24,747 nt of DNA. It comes from JBBAEV01 sp041655735 (lineage in GTDB: Bacteria; Bacillota_I; Bacilli_A; RF39; UBA660). The notes under the pieces are model-generated. The model was not told the DNA's origin and searched no databases. It worked only from the letters and a program-made list of their open reading frames with translations. Shown in pieces: positions 15,622 to 22,829 of the stretch. The stretch spans positions 1 through 24,747 of the forward strand of contig JBBAEV010000012.1 of NCBI GenBank assembly GCA_041655735.1. The letters run 5' to 3'. Position 1 is the stretch's first letter; each line of letters opens with the position of its first letter. The translations under genes and the position numbers were made by a program.

Positions 15622-16256
15622 TCCTTCTTTATGATATATACTTTATGTTTTTTTAAAAAAGCATAAAAAATGTTATCTAAACTTACTTCTTCTTTAGTTA
15701 ATATTCTTTCAAGCCATATTTGATCTTTATTTAATTCTATTAAAGTGTCTTTTTGAATCTTTCCATCTAATATTAATGGCATAGGAAAATCAGTCTTAGT
15801 CTTAAGTTTATTGTATTTAAAAACAGATAATGTGCCATTGGTTTCTAATATGGCATACTCTATTTCTTCTATTGATTTTACATTATTACTTCTCATTTGA
15901 ACCATTAAGTCTTGAAGATTATATCTTTGTTTTATCATTTCTTTTATATTTATTTTACCATTTTTAATTATTACTGATGGTTTACCATCAATAAAATCTC
16001 TAAATTTCCCACTTTTAAGTGCTATTTTTGCGAATATAATTTGATAAGTAGTAAGAAGTACAATTGGAACTAATCCAATTAGAATAGATTCATCATTTTT
16101 TTCAATGGATATAGATATTATCTCGGCCATCATAACAAATACAATTAAATCAATAACACTTAATTCTCCAAATTCTCTTTTACCCATAATTCTAAATAAA
16201 AATATAATTAAGAAATAAAACAAAGTAGTTCTTAAGATAATGCTAATATATTCCAT
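15618..16256 (-). CDS. DUF421 membrane protein (YrbG/YetF family)
   Basis: 212 aa. Three membrane helices (about 4-22, 32-50, 57-76) are followed by a cytoplasmic alpha/beta domain of the YetF type. Family signatures are 'FRIMGKREFGELSVIDLIVFVMMAEI' near the N-terminus, the block 'GKPSVIIKNGKI', and 'LQDLMVQMR...SIEEIEYAILETNGTLSV'. ATG follows TAGGTGATAAT. It lies between spoVB and the YrzE-like gene as in B. subtilis yrbG, but here both neighbours are on the opposite strand. Its stop overlaps that of spoVB by four bases (TTAA), with no terminator between. In spore formers some YetF proteins act in spores; the function here is unknown. Confidence 0.93.
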   Translation of the reverse strand: MEYISIILRTTLFYFLIIFLFRIMGKREFGELSVIDLIVFVMMAEIISISIEKNDESILIGLVPIVLLTTYQIIFAKIALKSGKFRDFIDGKPSVIIKNGKINIKEMIKQRYNLQDLMVQMRSNNVKSIEEIEYAILETNGTLSVFKYNKLKTKTDFPMPLILDGKIQKDTLIELNKDQIWLERILTKEEVSLDNIFYAFLKKHKVYIIKKD

Positions 16257-16328
16257 ATTATCACCTATTTCATTATGGTATAAGTAATATTTTTTTATTC
16301 AATACATATTGTTTAATAGGTGGTGTTT

Positions 16329-16697
16329 ATGACATATATTAAATCATTAGTTTATATAATGCTAATAATCTTAGTATCAACTTTTATTACTACTATTCTT
16401 CATTATTTTAATGTTATTGGTGGTAATTTAATGTCAGTATTAAAATTAGTCATCCCAATATTAGCCCTTTTTTATGGTGGTATATATATTGGGAAGAATA
16501 GTATGAAAAAAGGTTATATTGAGGGAATAAAGTTAGGAGTATTATTTTCCTTAATACTACTTATTATATCCTTTTTTATACCTGATACTATTAAGTTTAT
16601 TAATCAAATTATTTACTTTTTAATTATACTAGGAAGCTCAATGTTTGGAGGAATGCTTGGGATAAATAGAGTTAAGAAAACAACTACTAGTGAATAG
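16329..16697 (+). CDS. TIGR04086/YrzE-family small membrane protein
   Basis: 122 aa from ATG at 16329, preceded by TAGGTGGTGTTT; two in-frame GTG codons just upstream are part of the ribosome site. Four hydrophobic helices (about 6-25, 37-55, 66-84, 89-110 from the ATG) include glycine-rich stretches (FYGGIYIGKNSMKKGYIEG; GSSMFGGMLGINR) as in the TIGR04086 family. B. subtilis yrzE lies between yajC-tgt and yrbG, the same place as here. The stop codon is inside the stem of a bidirectional terminator. Function unknown. Confidence 0.8.
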   Translation: MTYIKSLVYIMLIILVSTFITTILHYFNVIGGNLMSVLKLVIPILALFYGGIYIGKNSMKKGYIEGIKLGVLFSLILLIISFFIPDTIKFINQIIYFLIILGSSMFGGMLGINRVKKTTTSE

Positions 16698-16707
16698 TAG
16701 TTGTTTT
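16681..16707. terminator. Bidirectional terminator between the YrzE-like gene and tgt
   Basis: CAACTACTA (16681-16689) pairs perfectly with TAGTAGTTG (16695-16703), 5-nt loop, T-rich run after it on the plus strand and A residues before it for the minus strand. It serves both convergent genes. Confidence 0.88.
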
Positions 16708-17813
16708 TATTTATTGTATTTATTTAAGAAGTCTTTTTTAAATTTATTATATTTATCTTCTTTAATAGCTTCTCTGATATCTTCTGTTAATTTAATTAAA
16801 AATCTTATGTTATGAATAGATAAAAGTCTTCCTCCAAATGATTCATTAGCTGTTATTAAATGCCTTATATAAGCTTTAGAATAGTTTTTACATGTATAAC
16901 AGTCACAACCTTCTTCTAATGAGGTAAAATCTTCTTTATATTTACTATTTTTAATATTTATTTTACCTGCTTTAGTAAAAGCATTACCATGTCTTGCGAT
17001 TCTTGTGGGAAGAACGCAATCAAAAATATCTACTCCTCTTTCTACTCCTTCAAGAATATCTAATGGATCTCCCACTCCCATTAGATACCTTACTTTATCT
17101 TCTGGTATATAGGGGGTTGAATAATCAATGGCAGCATACATGTCTTCTTTTGATTCATTATCATTAGCGACGCCACCAATACTATAACCATCAAAATTTA
17201 ATTTAACAGTTTCTATGGCGCTATGTTTTCGAAGATCTCTATAAGCTCCTCCTTGAATAATACCAAATAATGATTGATTGGGATTGTGGTGAACATCTTT
17301 TCCTCTTTTTGCCCATCTTAGCGTTCTTTCAATACTATTCTTCATATATTCATAATCAGCACTAGCAGGAGGACATTCATCAAAACTCATCGCGATATCG
17401 GAGTCTAATGCGTTTTGTATTTCAATTGATCTTTCTGGAGTTAAGAATAATTTACTACCATCTAAATGTGATTTAAAATGTACTCCTTCTTCAGTTATAT
17501 CTTTAGGTCTTGCAAGAGAAAACACTTGAAAACCACCACTATCAGTTAAGATTCCTTTATCATAATTCATAAACTTATGTAATCCGCCAGCCTTTTTAAC
17601 TATATCTTCTCCTGGTCTAAGCCATAAATGATATGTATTACTTAAGATGATACCACTATTCATTTCTTTTAATTCCTCAGGAGATAGTGTTTTTACAGTA
17701 GCAAGTGTTCCTACTGGCATAAACATAGGGGTTTCAAAGGAACCATGATTAGTATGTAATACACCATATCTAGCTTTATTATCACAATGTATTAATTCAT
17801 ATCTTACTTTCAT
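16707..17813 (-). CDS. tgt: tRNA-guanine transglycosylase (queuosine synthesis)
   Basis: Exchanges guanine at position 34 of GUN-anticodon tRNAs for preQ1, the first tRNA step of queuosine formation. 368 aa from ATG at 17813; a GTG three codons earlier lies in the ribosome site (GTGAGTGATAAAT). Visible are DSGGFQVFSLA with the catalytic Asp, MSFDECPP, LMGVGDPLDILEGVERG and DCVLPTRIARHG with the nucleophile Asp. The zinc site is CDCYTC followed about 25 residues on by the His in LLSIHNIRF. The loop that often reads GGLSVGEP is GGVANDNES here. It begins 9 nt after queA, which performs the next step. Confidence 0.97.
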   Translation of the reverse strand: MKVRYELIHCDNKARYGVLHTNHGSFETPMFMPVGTLATVKTLSPEELKEMNSGIILSNTYHLWLRPGEDIVKKAGGLHKFMNYDKGILTDSGGFQVFSLARPKDITEEGVHFKSHLDGSKLFLTPERSIEIQNALDSDIAMSFDECPPASADYEYMKNSIERTLRWAKRGKDVHHNPNQSLFGIIQGGAYRDLRKHSAIETVKLNFDGYSIGGVANDNESKEDMYAAIDYSTPYIPEDKVRYLMGVGDPLDILEGVERGVDIFDCVLPTRIARHGNAFTKAGKINIKNSKYKEDFTSLEEGCDCYTCKNYSKAYIRHLITANESFGGRLLSIHNIRFLIKLTEDIREAIKEDKYNKFKKDFLNKYNK

Positions 17814-17822
17814 ATTTATCAC

Positions 17823-18845
17823 TCACTTTATAAACATACTATCGCCAAAAGAAAAAAATCTATATTCTTTTTTTATGGCCTCTTGATATGCTTTCATTAT
17901 ATTATCTTTACCTCCAAAAGCACTAACTAACATAATAAGAGTACTTTTAGGAAGATGGAAATTAGTTATTAATGCATCAATAGCTTTAAACTTATATCCG
18001 GGATATATAAATATATCTGTCCAACCACTACATTCTTTAAATTCATTGTATTTATTTATTATAGTTTCTAATGTTCTGGTAGAAGTAGTTCCTACACTTA
18101 TTATTCTATTACCCTCTTTTTTAGCTTTATTTAATATATTAGCAGTTTCTTTATTCATACTATAATATTCTAAATGCATTTTATGCTCATTTATATTATT
18201 TACACTTACTGGACGAAATGTGCCTATGCCTACATGCAAAGTAATATATACTATAGTAATGCCTTTTTCTTTTATTTTATTTAATAATTTATTAGTAAAA
18301 TGAAATCCTGCAGTAGGAGCCGCCGCACTACCTTTTTCTTTAGCGTATACTGTTTGATATCTATCTTTTTCTTTTAGTTTTTCATGAATATATGGGGGAA
18401 GTGGCATTTCTCCTAATTTATCTAATATTTCATAAAAGATGCCATCATATATCATTTCATATTTTCGAAGTCCTTCTTCTAATATTTCTATACATTTTGC
18501 TTTTAATAAACCATCTCCAAAAGATACTATATCTCCTGCTTTAATTCTTTTAGAAGGTTTAGTCATACACTCCCAAATATCATTTTCTTGTTTTAATAGA
18601 AGTAATTCAATATGAGCATTAGTTTTTTCTTTTATTCCTAAAAGTCTTGCAGGTAATACTTTTGTATCATTTAATACTAATACATCATCTTTATTTAAGT
18701 AATCTATTATATTTTTAAAATGGGTATGCTTAAAATTACCAATATTTTTATCTAATATTAATAGTTTTGATTCATCTCTATTTTTTAATGGTGTTTGAGC
18801 AATTAAGTGTTCTGGTAAATCATAATTAAAATCTTCTGTTTTCAT
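17823..18845 (-). CDS. queA: S-adenosylmethionine:tRNA ribosyltransferase-isomerase
   Basis: Converts preQ1 at position 34 of tRNA into epoxyqueuosine using the ribosyl part of SAM. 340 aa, normal length. Signatures are DFNYDLPEHLIAQTPLKNRD at the N-terminus, LNDTKVLPARLLG, PPYIHEKL, and SAAAPTAGFHFTNKLLNKI, then HVGIGTFRPV and FHLPKSTLIMLVSAFGG. ATG follows GAGGTGATTTT, with a TATAAT box just upstream. It ends with TGA. With tgt it forms a two-gene queuosine unit that takes over preQ1; no preQ1 synthesis gene is in this window. Confidence 0.97.
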   Translation of the reverse strand: MKTEDFNYDLPEHLIAQTPLKNRDESKLLILDKNIGNFKHTHFKNIIDYLNKDDVLVLNDTKVLPARLLGIKEKTNAHIELLLLKQENDIWECMTKPSKRIKAGDIVSFGDGLLKAKCIEILEEGLRKYEMIYDGIFYEILDKLGEMPLPPYIHEKLKEKDRYQTVYAKEKGSAAAPTAGFHFTNKLLNKIKEKGITIVYITLHVGIGTFRPVSVNNINEHKMHLEYYSMNKETANILNKAKKEGNRIISVGTTSTRTLETIINKYNEFKECSGWTDIFIYPGYKFKAIDALITNFHLPKSTLIMLVSAFGGKDNIMKAYQEAIKKEYRFFSFGDSMFIK

Positions 18846-18860
18846 AAAATCACCTCATTC

Positions 18861-18866
18861 ATTATA
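18861..18866 (-). promoter_or_regulatory. Predicted -10 of the queA-tgt promoter
   Basis: A perfect TATAAT on the minus strand lies 15 nt before the queA ATG and just after the ruvB terminator. A -35 at 17-nt spacing would be TTCTGT, weak and inside the terminator stem. The leader would be only about 10 nt. Confidence 0.5.
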
Positions 18867-18876
18867 TCAAATAAAA

Positions 18877-18902
18877 AGAAAAAACAGAAGAATCTGTTTT
18901 AA
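18877..18902 (-). terminator. Intrinsic terminator after ruvB
   Basis: On the minus strand AAAACAGA, TTCT loop, TCTGTTTT, leading into more T. It overlaps the ruvB stop codon and separates the ruv operon from queA-tgt. Confidence 0.82.
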
Positions 18903-19903
18903 AACATTTTATCTTGATAATCTATTTTTAAATGTTCATATGCTTTTGGTGTCACCATTCTACCTCTTGGAGTTCTTTTAAGAAGTCCTATTTGTAGTAA
19001 ATATGGTTCATATACATCTTCAATAGTTGTTGTTTCTTCACCAATAGAAGAAGCAACGGCCTCTATTCCAACTGGACCACCATTAAATCTTTCAATAATA
19101 GCTTTTAATAATTGATGATCAGTATCATCTAAGCCTAATTCATCTACTTTTAATCTTTCTAATGATTTTTTGGCGATATTTAAATCAATATGACCATTTC
19201 CTTCTACTAAAGCAAAATCTCTTACTCTTTTAAATAATCTATTAGCAACTCTTGGAGTTCCTCTTGATCTTTTAGCAAGTTCCTTTGCGGCATTATTATC
19301 TATTTTTACATCTAATACACGAGATGTTCTTTTAATAATTTTTTCTAATTCTTCTTCAGTATAATAACTTAACTTTGATACAATACCAAATCTACCTCTA
19401 AGTGGACTAGAAAGATCACCTGCTCTGGTTGTAGCTCCTACTAAAGTAAATGGAGGTAAATCTATTTTTATGTTTCTAGAGCTACCATCACTTCCTACTA
19501 TTATATCCAATGAAAAATCTTCCATCGCTGGATATAATATTTCTTCAATATAACGAGGCATACGATGTATTTCATCAATAAATAATATATCATGTGGCTC
19601 CAAGGTAGAAAGTATTGCGGCTAAATCTCCACTTTTTTCTATAGTAGGACCACTAGCTGTTTTAATATTAGAACCCATTTCATTCGCAATAATATAAGCA
19701 AGTGTTGTTTTACCAAGACCAGGAGGACCATATAATAATACATGATCTAATGCTTCTTCTCTCATTTTGGCAGCCTCAATAAATACTTTTATATTTTCTT
19801 TTACTTCGCTTTGACCAATATACTCATCAATACTATCAGGTCTTAGTGTTTCTTCAAAAGTATCCTCTTCTAATTCATGATTAGTAATTATTCTTTCTTC
19901 CAT
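18899..19903 (-). CDS. ruvB: Holliday junction branch migration ATPase RuvB
   Basis: AAA+ motor that with RuvA drives branch migration of Holliday junctions in recombination and repair. 334 aa, normal. Walker A GPPGLGKTT (59-67), Walker B DEIH (110-113), sensor 1 GATTR (156-160), arginine finger region SPLRGRFG (166-173), and the C-terminal winged-helix domain with GGPVGIEAVASSIGE and LLKRTPRGR that binds DNA. ATG follows TAGGTGATTAA, in which the TAG is the stop of the upstream small gene, so the two are translationally coupled in arrangement. A small frameshifted gene separates it from ruvA. Confidence 0.98.
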   Translation of the reverse strand: MEERIITNHELEEDTFEETLRPDSIDEYIGQSEVKENIKVFIEAAKMREEALDHVLLYGPPGLGKTTLAYIIANEMGSNIKTASGPTIEKSGDLAAILSTLEPHDILFIDEIHRMPRYIEEILYPAMEDFSLDIIVGSDGSSRNIKIDLPPFTLVGATTRAGDLSSPLRGRFGIVSKLSYYTEEELEKIIKRTSRVLDVKIDNNAAKELAKRSRGTPRVANRLFKRVRDFALVEGNGHIDLNIAKKSLERLKVDELGLDDTDHQLLKAIIERFNGGPVGIEAVASSIGEETTTIEDVYEPYLLQIGLLKRTPRGRMVTPKAYEHLKIDYQDKMF

Positions 19904-19911
19904 TTAATCAC

Positions 19912-20276
19912 CTAACTATTTAAATATTTTTCTTCATCTTTAAAATATTGTGGTATAAAATCTAATTGATCATTGGGAATATTTAAACCTCTTCCGTATT
20001 CAAGCATTTCACTCCAAGTGCTTTTATTTTTAGTTAAATAAAATACCTTTTTTTAAATACAACAATTAATTTATTATCGTTATCATAAAAATGCTCATAC
20101 CAAGTCCCTACATTCATATATTGTTGTAGTAACTTTATTTTATTTTCTAGTTCATTTTCTTTTACTTCTACTATGTTTATACCCCAACTGCTATTTTTAT
20201 TAGTATTTAATATTTTAAATAAATTTTCTGTTTTTATTCCCTTTAAGGATATGTCTAGAATTACGCCATGAAACAT
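19912..20276 (-). pseudogene. Small hypothetical protein gene between ruvA and ruvB, broken by a one-base frameshift
   Basis: From ATG at 20276 (Shine-Dalgarno AGGGGGAGATTTT, 11 nt after ruvA) the frame runs 80 codons to a TAA at 20036-20034. It ends just after a run of seven A (20047-20053). Adding one A joins it to a second open frame. The join reads KLIVVFKKKVFYLTKNKSTW, and the frame continues as SEMLEYGRGLNIPNDQLDFI to TAG at 19914-19912, just before ruvB. The 121-residue product is coherent, and the second half has normal codon use. It looks like a small conserved protein family of unknown function, seen in my recollection in related Firmicutes (low certainty). The break is either a real mutation or a homopolymer sequencing or assembly error. 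Its position in the ruv operon is unusual. Confidence 0.78.
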
Positions 20277-20287
20277 AAAATCTCCCC

Positions 20288-20842
20288 CTACTTTAATAAT
20301 AATTTTAAAGCTTCTTTTATTTGTATTTCTATTTCATCATCTTGTTTTATTTTAGGTAATATATTAATAATATCTTTATTTTTATATCCTAATGCTTTTA
20401 ATGCATCTATTAAATCATCATTGTTCTTATTATTGACTACTTTTTCTTTTGAAACTAATTGTCCTTTTAAATCTAATATTATTTGTCTAGCTACTTTATC
20501 ACCTATTTTAGGGAATTTTTTTAAATATAAAATGTTTTCTCTTTCAATCGCATCAATAACTCCACTTACAGAACCAGTAGCGAGAATTGGAAGCGTCATT
20601 TTAGGTCCTAATCCTTTTACTGAAATAAGTTTTAAAAACAACTCTTTCTCATTAATGGTTTTAAAGCCAAACAAACTATTTTCATCTTCTCTAATATGTT
20701 GATATAAGTAGATTAGATATTCTTCTTCCAACTTAAATATATAGGGATTTGGAGTATATATTTGGTATCCTATATCATTATTATCTAATACAATATAATT
20801 GGCCCCTATTTCTTTTATAATGCCTTTAATATAGTTATACAT
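20288..20842 (-). CDS. ruvA: Holliday junction DNA helicase subunit RuvA
   Basis: Tetramer that binds the four-way junction and loads RuvB. 184 aa from ATG at 20842, chosen because it follows GGATGTGATAAT and begins MYNYIKGIIKEIG, the typical OB-fold start; the longer open frame would add 16 hydrophobic residues crossing the promoter. The OB domain is at about 1-60, the helix-hairpin-helix domain at about 65-130 (SVKGLGPKM...; KFPKIGDKVARQIILDLKGQL), and the RuvB-binding three-helix domain at the end (DALKALGYKNKDI...EALKLLLK). It is the first gene of ruvA-orf-ruvB. Confidence 0.97.
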   Translation of the reverse strand: MYNYIKGIIKEIGANYIVLDNNDIGYQIYTPNPYIFKLEEEYLIYLYQHIREDENSLFGFKTINEKELFLKLISVKGLGPKMTLPILATGSVSGVIDAIERENILYLKKFPKIGDKVARQIILDLKGQLVSKEKVVNNKNNDDLIDALKALGYKNKDIINILPKIKQDDEIEIQIKEALKLLLK

Positions 20843-20860
20843 ATTATCACATCCTATTTT

Positions 20861-20869
20861 ATTATAACA
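20861..20869 (-). promoter_or_regulatory. Predicted extended -10 of the ruvA operon promoter
   Basis: TGTTATAAT on the minus strand is a perfect TATAAT with a TGn extension, 18 nt before the ruvA ATG. No good -35 is visible; the T-rich tail of the preceding terminator occupies that space. Confidence 0.55.
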
Positions 20870-20876
20870 TAAAAAT

Positions 20877-20904
20877 AAAAAAACGAACATAAATTCGCAT
20901 TTTT
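20877..20904 (-). terminator. Intrinsic terminator after the NUDIX gene
   Basis: On the minus strand GCGAA, loop TTTATG, TTCGT, then seven T (20883-20877), with flanking A/T pairs able to lengthen the stem. It starts right after the NUDIX stop codon and precedes the ruvA promoter. Confidence 0.7.
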
Positions 20905-21371
20905 TATTCTAGTTCTTCTATTTTATAAGATAATATATTCCAATCCTCATCAAAATCAAAGAACCCTTTTATTTTTTTTCCTTCTAATACATATGGTAAC
21001 CAATATTTATCATCTGGAAACATTTTATCATAAGGTATTTTATCTATATCAAACCATTTTGGTTTTACTTCATCACTTTCTTTTGGTGTTCCATCCCAAT
21101 TAGTTGCGATAAATAAATGAAATGTTAAATTTAGTTTTTCACCTTTATAACATTCCATAAATTCAATAGTTCCAACTTTATAATATTCGGTTGGGGTGAT
21201 GAATATTTCTTCTTTACTTTCTCTAATCATTCCCTCTTCTGGTGTTTCGTTTGGTTCTATTTTGCCACCAACACCGTTATATTTACCTTCGCCAAAACCC
21301 TTTTTTTTCATCGCAAGTAAAATTTTATTATCTTTTCTTAGTAACAATAATGTAGTTTGCATTTTTTTCAT
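20904..21371 (-). CDS. NUDIX hydrolase, MutT/MTH1-like
   Basis: 155 aa. The Nudix box is GGKIEPNETPEEGMIRESKEE (about 36-56): Gly, five residues, Glu, seven residues, Arg-Glu, then Glu-Glu, so the metal-binding glutamates are present, although the Gly that normally follows the EE pair is Phe. The preceding KKKGFGEGKYNGVGG resembles MTH1/8-oxo-dGTPase-type proteins, and the later blocks (WFDIDKIPYDKMFPDDKYWLP) also fit that group. A role in cleaning oxidised nucleotides is likely but not proven. ATG follows AAGGAGTAGTAT, 18 nt after yebC, so it is the last gene of the tad-yebC run, closed by a terminator. Confidence 0.9.
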   Translation of the reverse strand: MKKMQTTLLLLRKDNKILLAMKKKGFGEGKYNGVGGKIEPNETPEEGMIRESKEEIFITPTEYYKVGTIEFMECYKGEKLNLTFHLFIATNWDGTPKESDEVKPKWFDIDKIPYDKMFPDDKYWLPYVLEGKKIKGFFDFDEDWNILSYKIEELE

Positions 21372-21389
21372 ATACTACTCCTTAAATAT

Positions 21390-22109
21390 TTATTCCTTCA
21401 TATTATGATATACATTTTGTACATCTTCATTTTCTTCTAATGTTTCTACTAATCCAAATACTTTTTCTTTAATATTATCATCTACTTCTATTTCTACTTT
21501 AGGTAAGAATGTTACTTCTGATACCATAAATTCTTCTATACCTAATGTTTCTAATGCCTTTTTAACATCAATAAATTTATCATATGGAGTAATTATTTCA
21601 TAATTATCTTCATTAGTAGTAAGATCTTCTGCCCCAGCATCTATTACTGTCATCATTACATCTTCTTCATTATATTTATTATCTATAATAATGATGCCTT
21701 TTCTTTCAAATAAATATGATACAGAACCATCAGTACCTAAATTACCATTTTTTTTACTAAAAGCAGATCTTATTTCTGGAGCAGTTCTATTTTTATTATC
21801 AGTTAAACAATCAACCATAACTGCAATACCACCTGGTCCATATCCTTCATACCTGATTGCTTCATAGTCTTCTCCACCAATTTGTTTACTAGCCTTATCA
21901 ATAGCGTTTTGAATTTTATCCTTAGGCATATTTTCACTTTTGGCTTTATCAATAACCATTCTTAATGTTGGATTATTATTAGGATCTTTATCCCCTGATT
22001 TAGCAGCTACATAAATTTCTTTAGCTAGTTTTTGAAATATATTACCTCTGATTGCGTCTTGTGCCCCTTTTCTTCTCTTTATATTGGCCCATTTTGAATG
22101 TCCTGACAT
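21390..22109 (-). CDS. yebC: YebC/PmpR/TACO1 family protein
   Basis: 239 aa, normal length. The N-terminus MSGHSKWANIKRRKGAQDA and the block MPKDKIQNAIDKAS are diagnostic, as is the YEGYGPGGIAVMVDCLTDN segment; the C-terminal domain ends in DVQNVYHNM. Older work describes YebC/PmpR as transcriptional regulators, while newer work links the family (including TACO1) to translation through difficult sequences. Which applies here is unknown. The Shine-Dalgarno AAGGAGGAAGATATC is strong. It begins 13 nt after tadC and close to the ruv genes, a neighbourhood also common in other bacteria. Confidence 0.96.
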   Translation of the reverse strand: MSGHSKWANIKRRKGAQDAIRGNIFQKLAKEIYVAAKSGDKDPNNNPTLRMVIDKAKSENMPKDKIQNAIDKASKQIGGEDYEAIRYEGYGPGGIAVMVDCLTDNKNRTAPEIRSAFSKKNGNLGTDGSVSYLFERKGIIIIDNKYNEEDVMMTVIDAGAEDLTTNEDNYEIITPYDKFIDVKKALETLGIEEFMVSEVTFLPKVEIEVDDNIKEKVFGLVETLEENEDVQNVYHNMKE

Positions 22110-22122
22110 GATATCTTCCTCC

Positions 22123-22824
22123 TTATGTTAATATATCTATGATTATGGGCGCTAAAATAATTAATAAAATTATAGGAACGAATAGCAATACAGAAACAAT
22201 ACTTATTTTTACAGGTATTTTAGATAATTGCTTCCTTATATTCATTATTTTTTGATTATTTAAATAATCAATTTGATTATTTAATGTATCTAAAATACTA
22301 GTTCCTAATTTATTAGCTTCTACCATATTAATTAAAATATCTTTAATAATTGGTGATGGAATTCTTTTCCCCATATCAAGTAATGCTTCATTAATAGTTT
22401 TACCATATCTTATTTCAGTTAATGTTTTTTTAAATTCTTTTGATAATTCTGATTTAAGATTATCAGTAGTATTCTTTAAAGCTATTTCAAAACCACTTCC
22501 TGATTCCATACATAACGCAAATATTTCAAAGAATGTTAATGCTTCTTCATTTAATTTGTTAATTCTTATCTTTATATTATTTTCAAGTAATAAATATGTA
22601 ATAAGAATATAATAAATAATTGTTATGATAGGAGCCCATAATATACCAAATTCATTTGTATATAATACAATAAAAAATACTAAAAGAGAAGATATAAATC
22701 TAAAATTTAGAAAAAAATTAATATTTATTTTAGTTTTAGATCCTAACATTAATATTTTTTCATTAGTTTTATCAATACATCTTTTAGTAAAAATTTTTCT
22801 TGTTAGAATACTTGGCTCTTTCAT
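22123..22824 (-). CDS. tadC: Tad/type IVb pilus inner-membrane protein TadC (T2SSF domain)
   Basis: 233 aa from ATG at 22824; an in-frame GTG at 22833 overlaps the tadB stop and belongs to the ribosome site (GAGTGTGATTTGT). Hydrophobic segments are at about 45-80 (two helices) and 208-233. The T2SSF domain lies between (FFEIFALCMESGSGFEIALKN...GKTINEALLDMGKR...KLGTSILDTLNNQIDYL). TadC pairs with TadB as the membrane platform on which the CpaF ATPase polymerises Flp-type pilins. It is the last tad gene here and leads into yebC. Confidence 0.88.
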   Translation of the reverse strand: MKEPSILTRKIFTKRCIDKTNEKILMLGSKTKININFFLNFRFISSLLVFFIVLYTNEFGILWAPIITIIYYILITYLLLENNIKIRINKLNEEALTFFEIFALCMESGSGFEIALKNTTDNLKSELSKEFKKTLTEIRYGKTINEALLDMGKRIPSPIIKDILINMVEANKLGTSILDTLNNQIDYLNNQKIMNIRKQLSKIPVKISIVSVLLFVPIILLIILAPIIIDILT

Positions 22825-22829
22825 ACAAA

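Noticed and set aside
20040..20060. Programmed -1 ribosomal frameshift at TTT AAA AAA AGG in the small ruv-operon gene
   Set aside because: The zero-frame codons do not fit the X XXY YYZ slippery pattern, and no downstream stem was evident; a lost A in the homopolymer is simpler. Polymerase slippage is left open in the findings.
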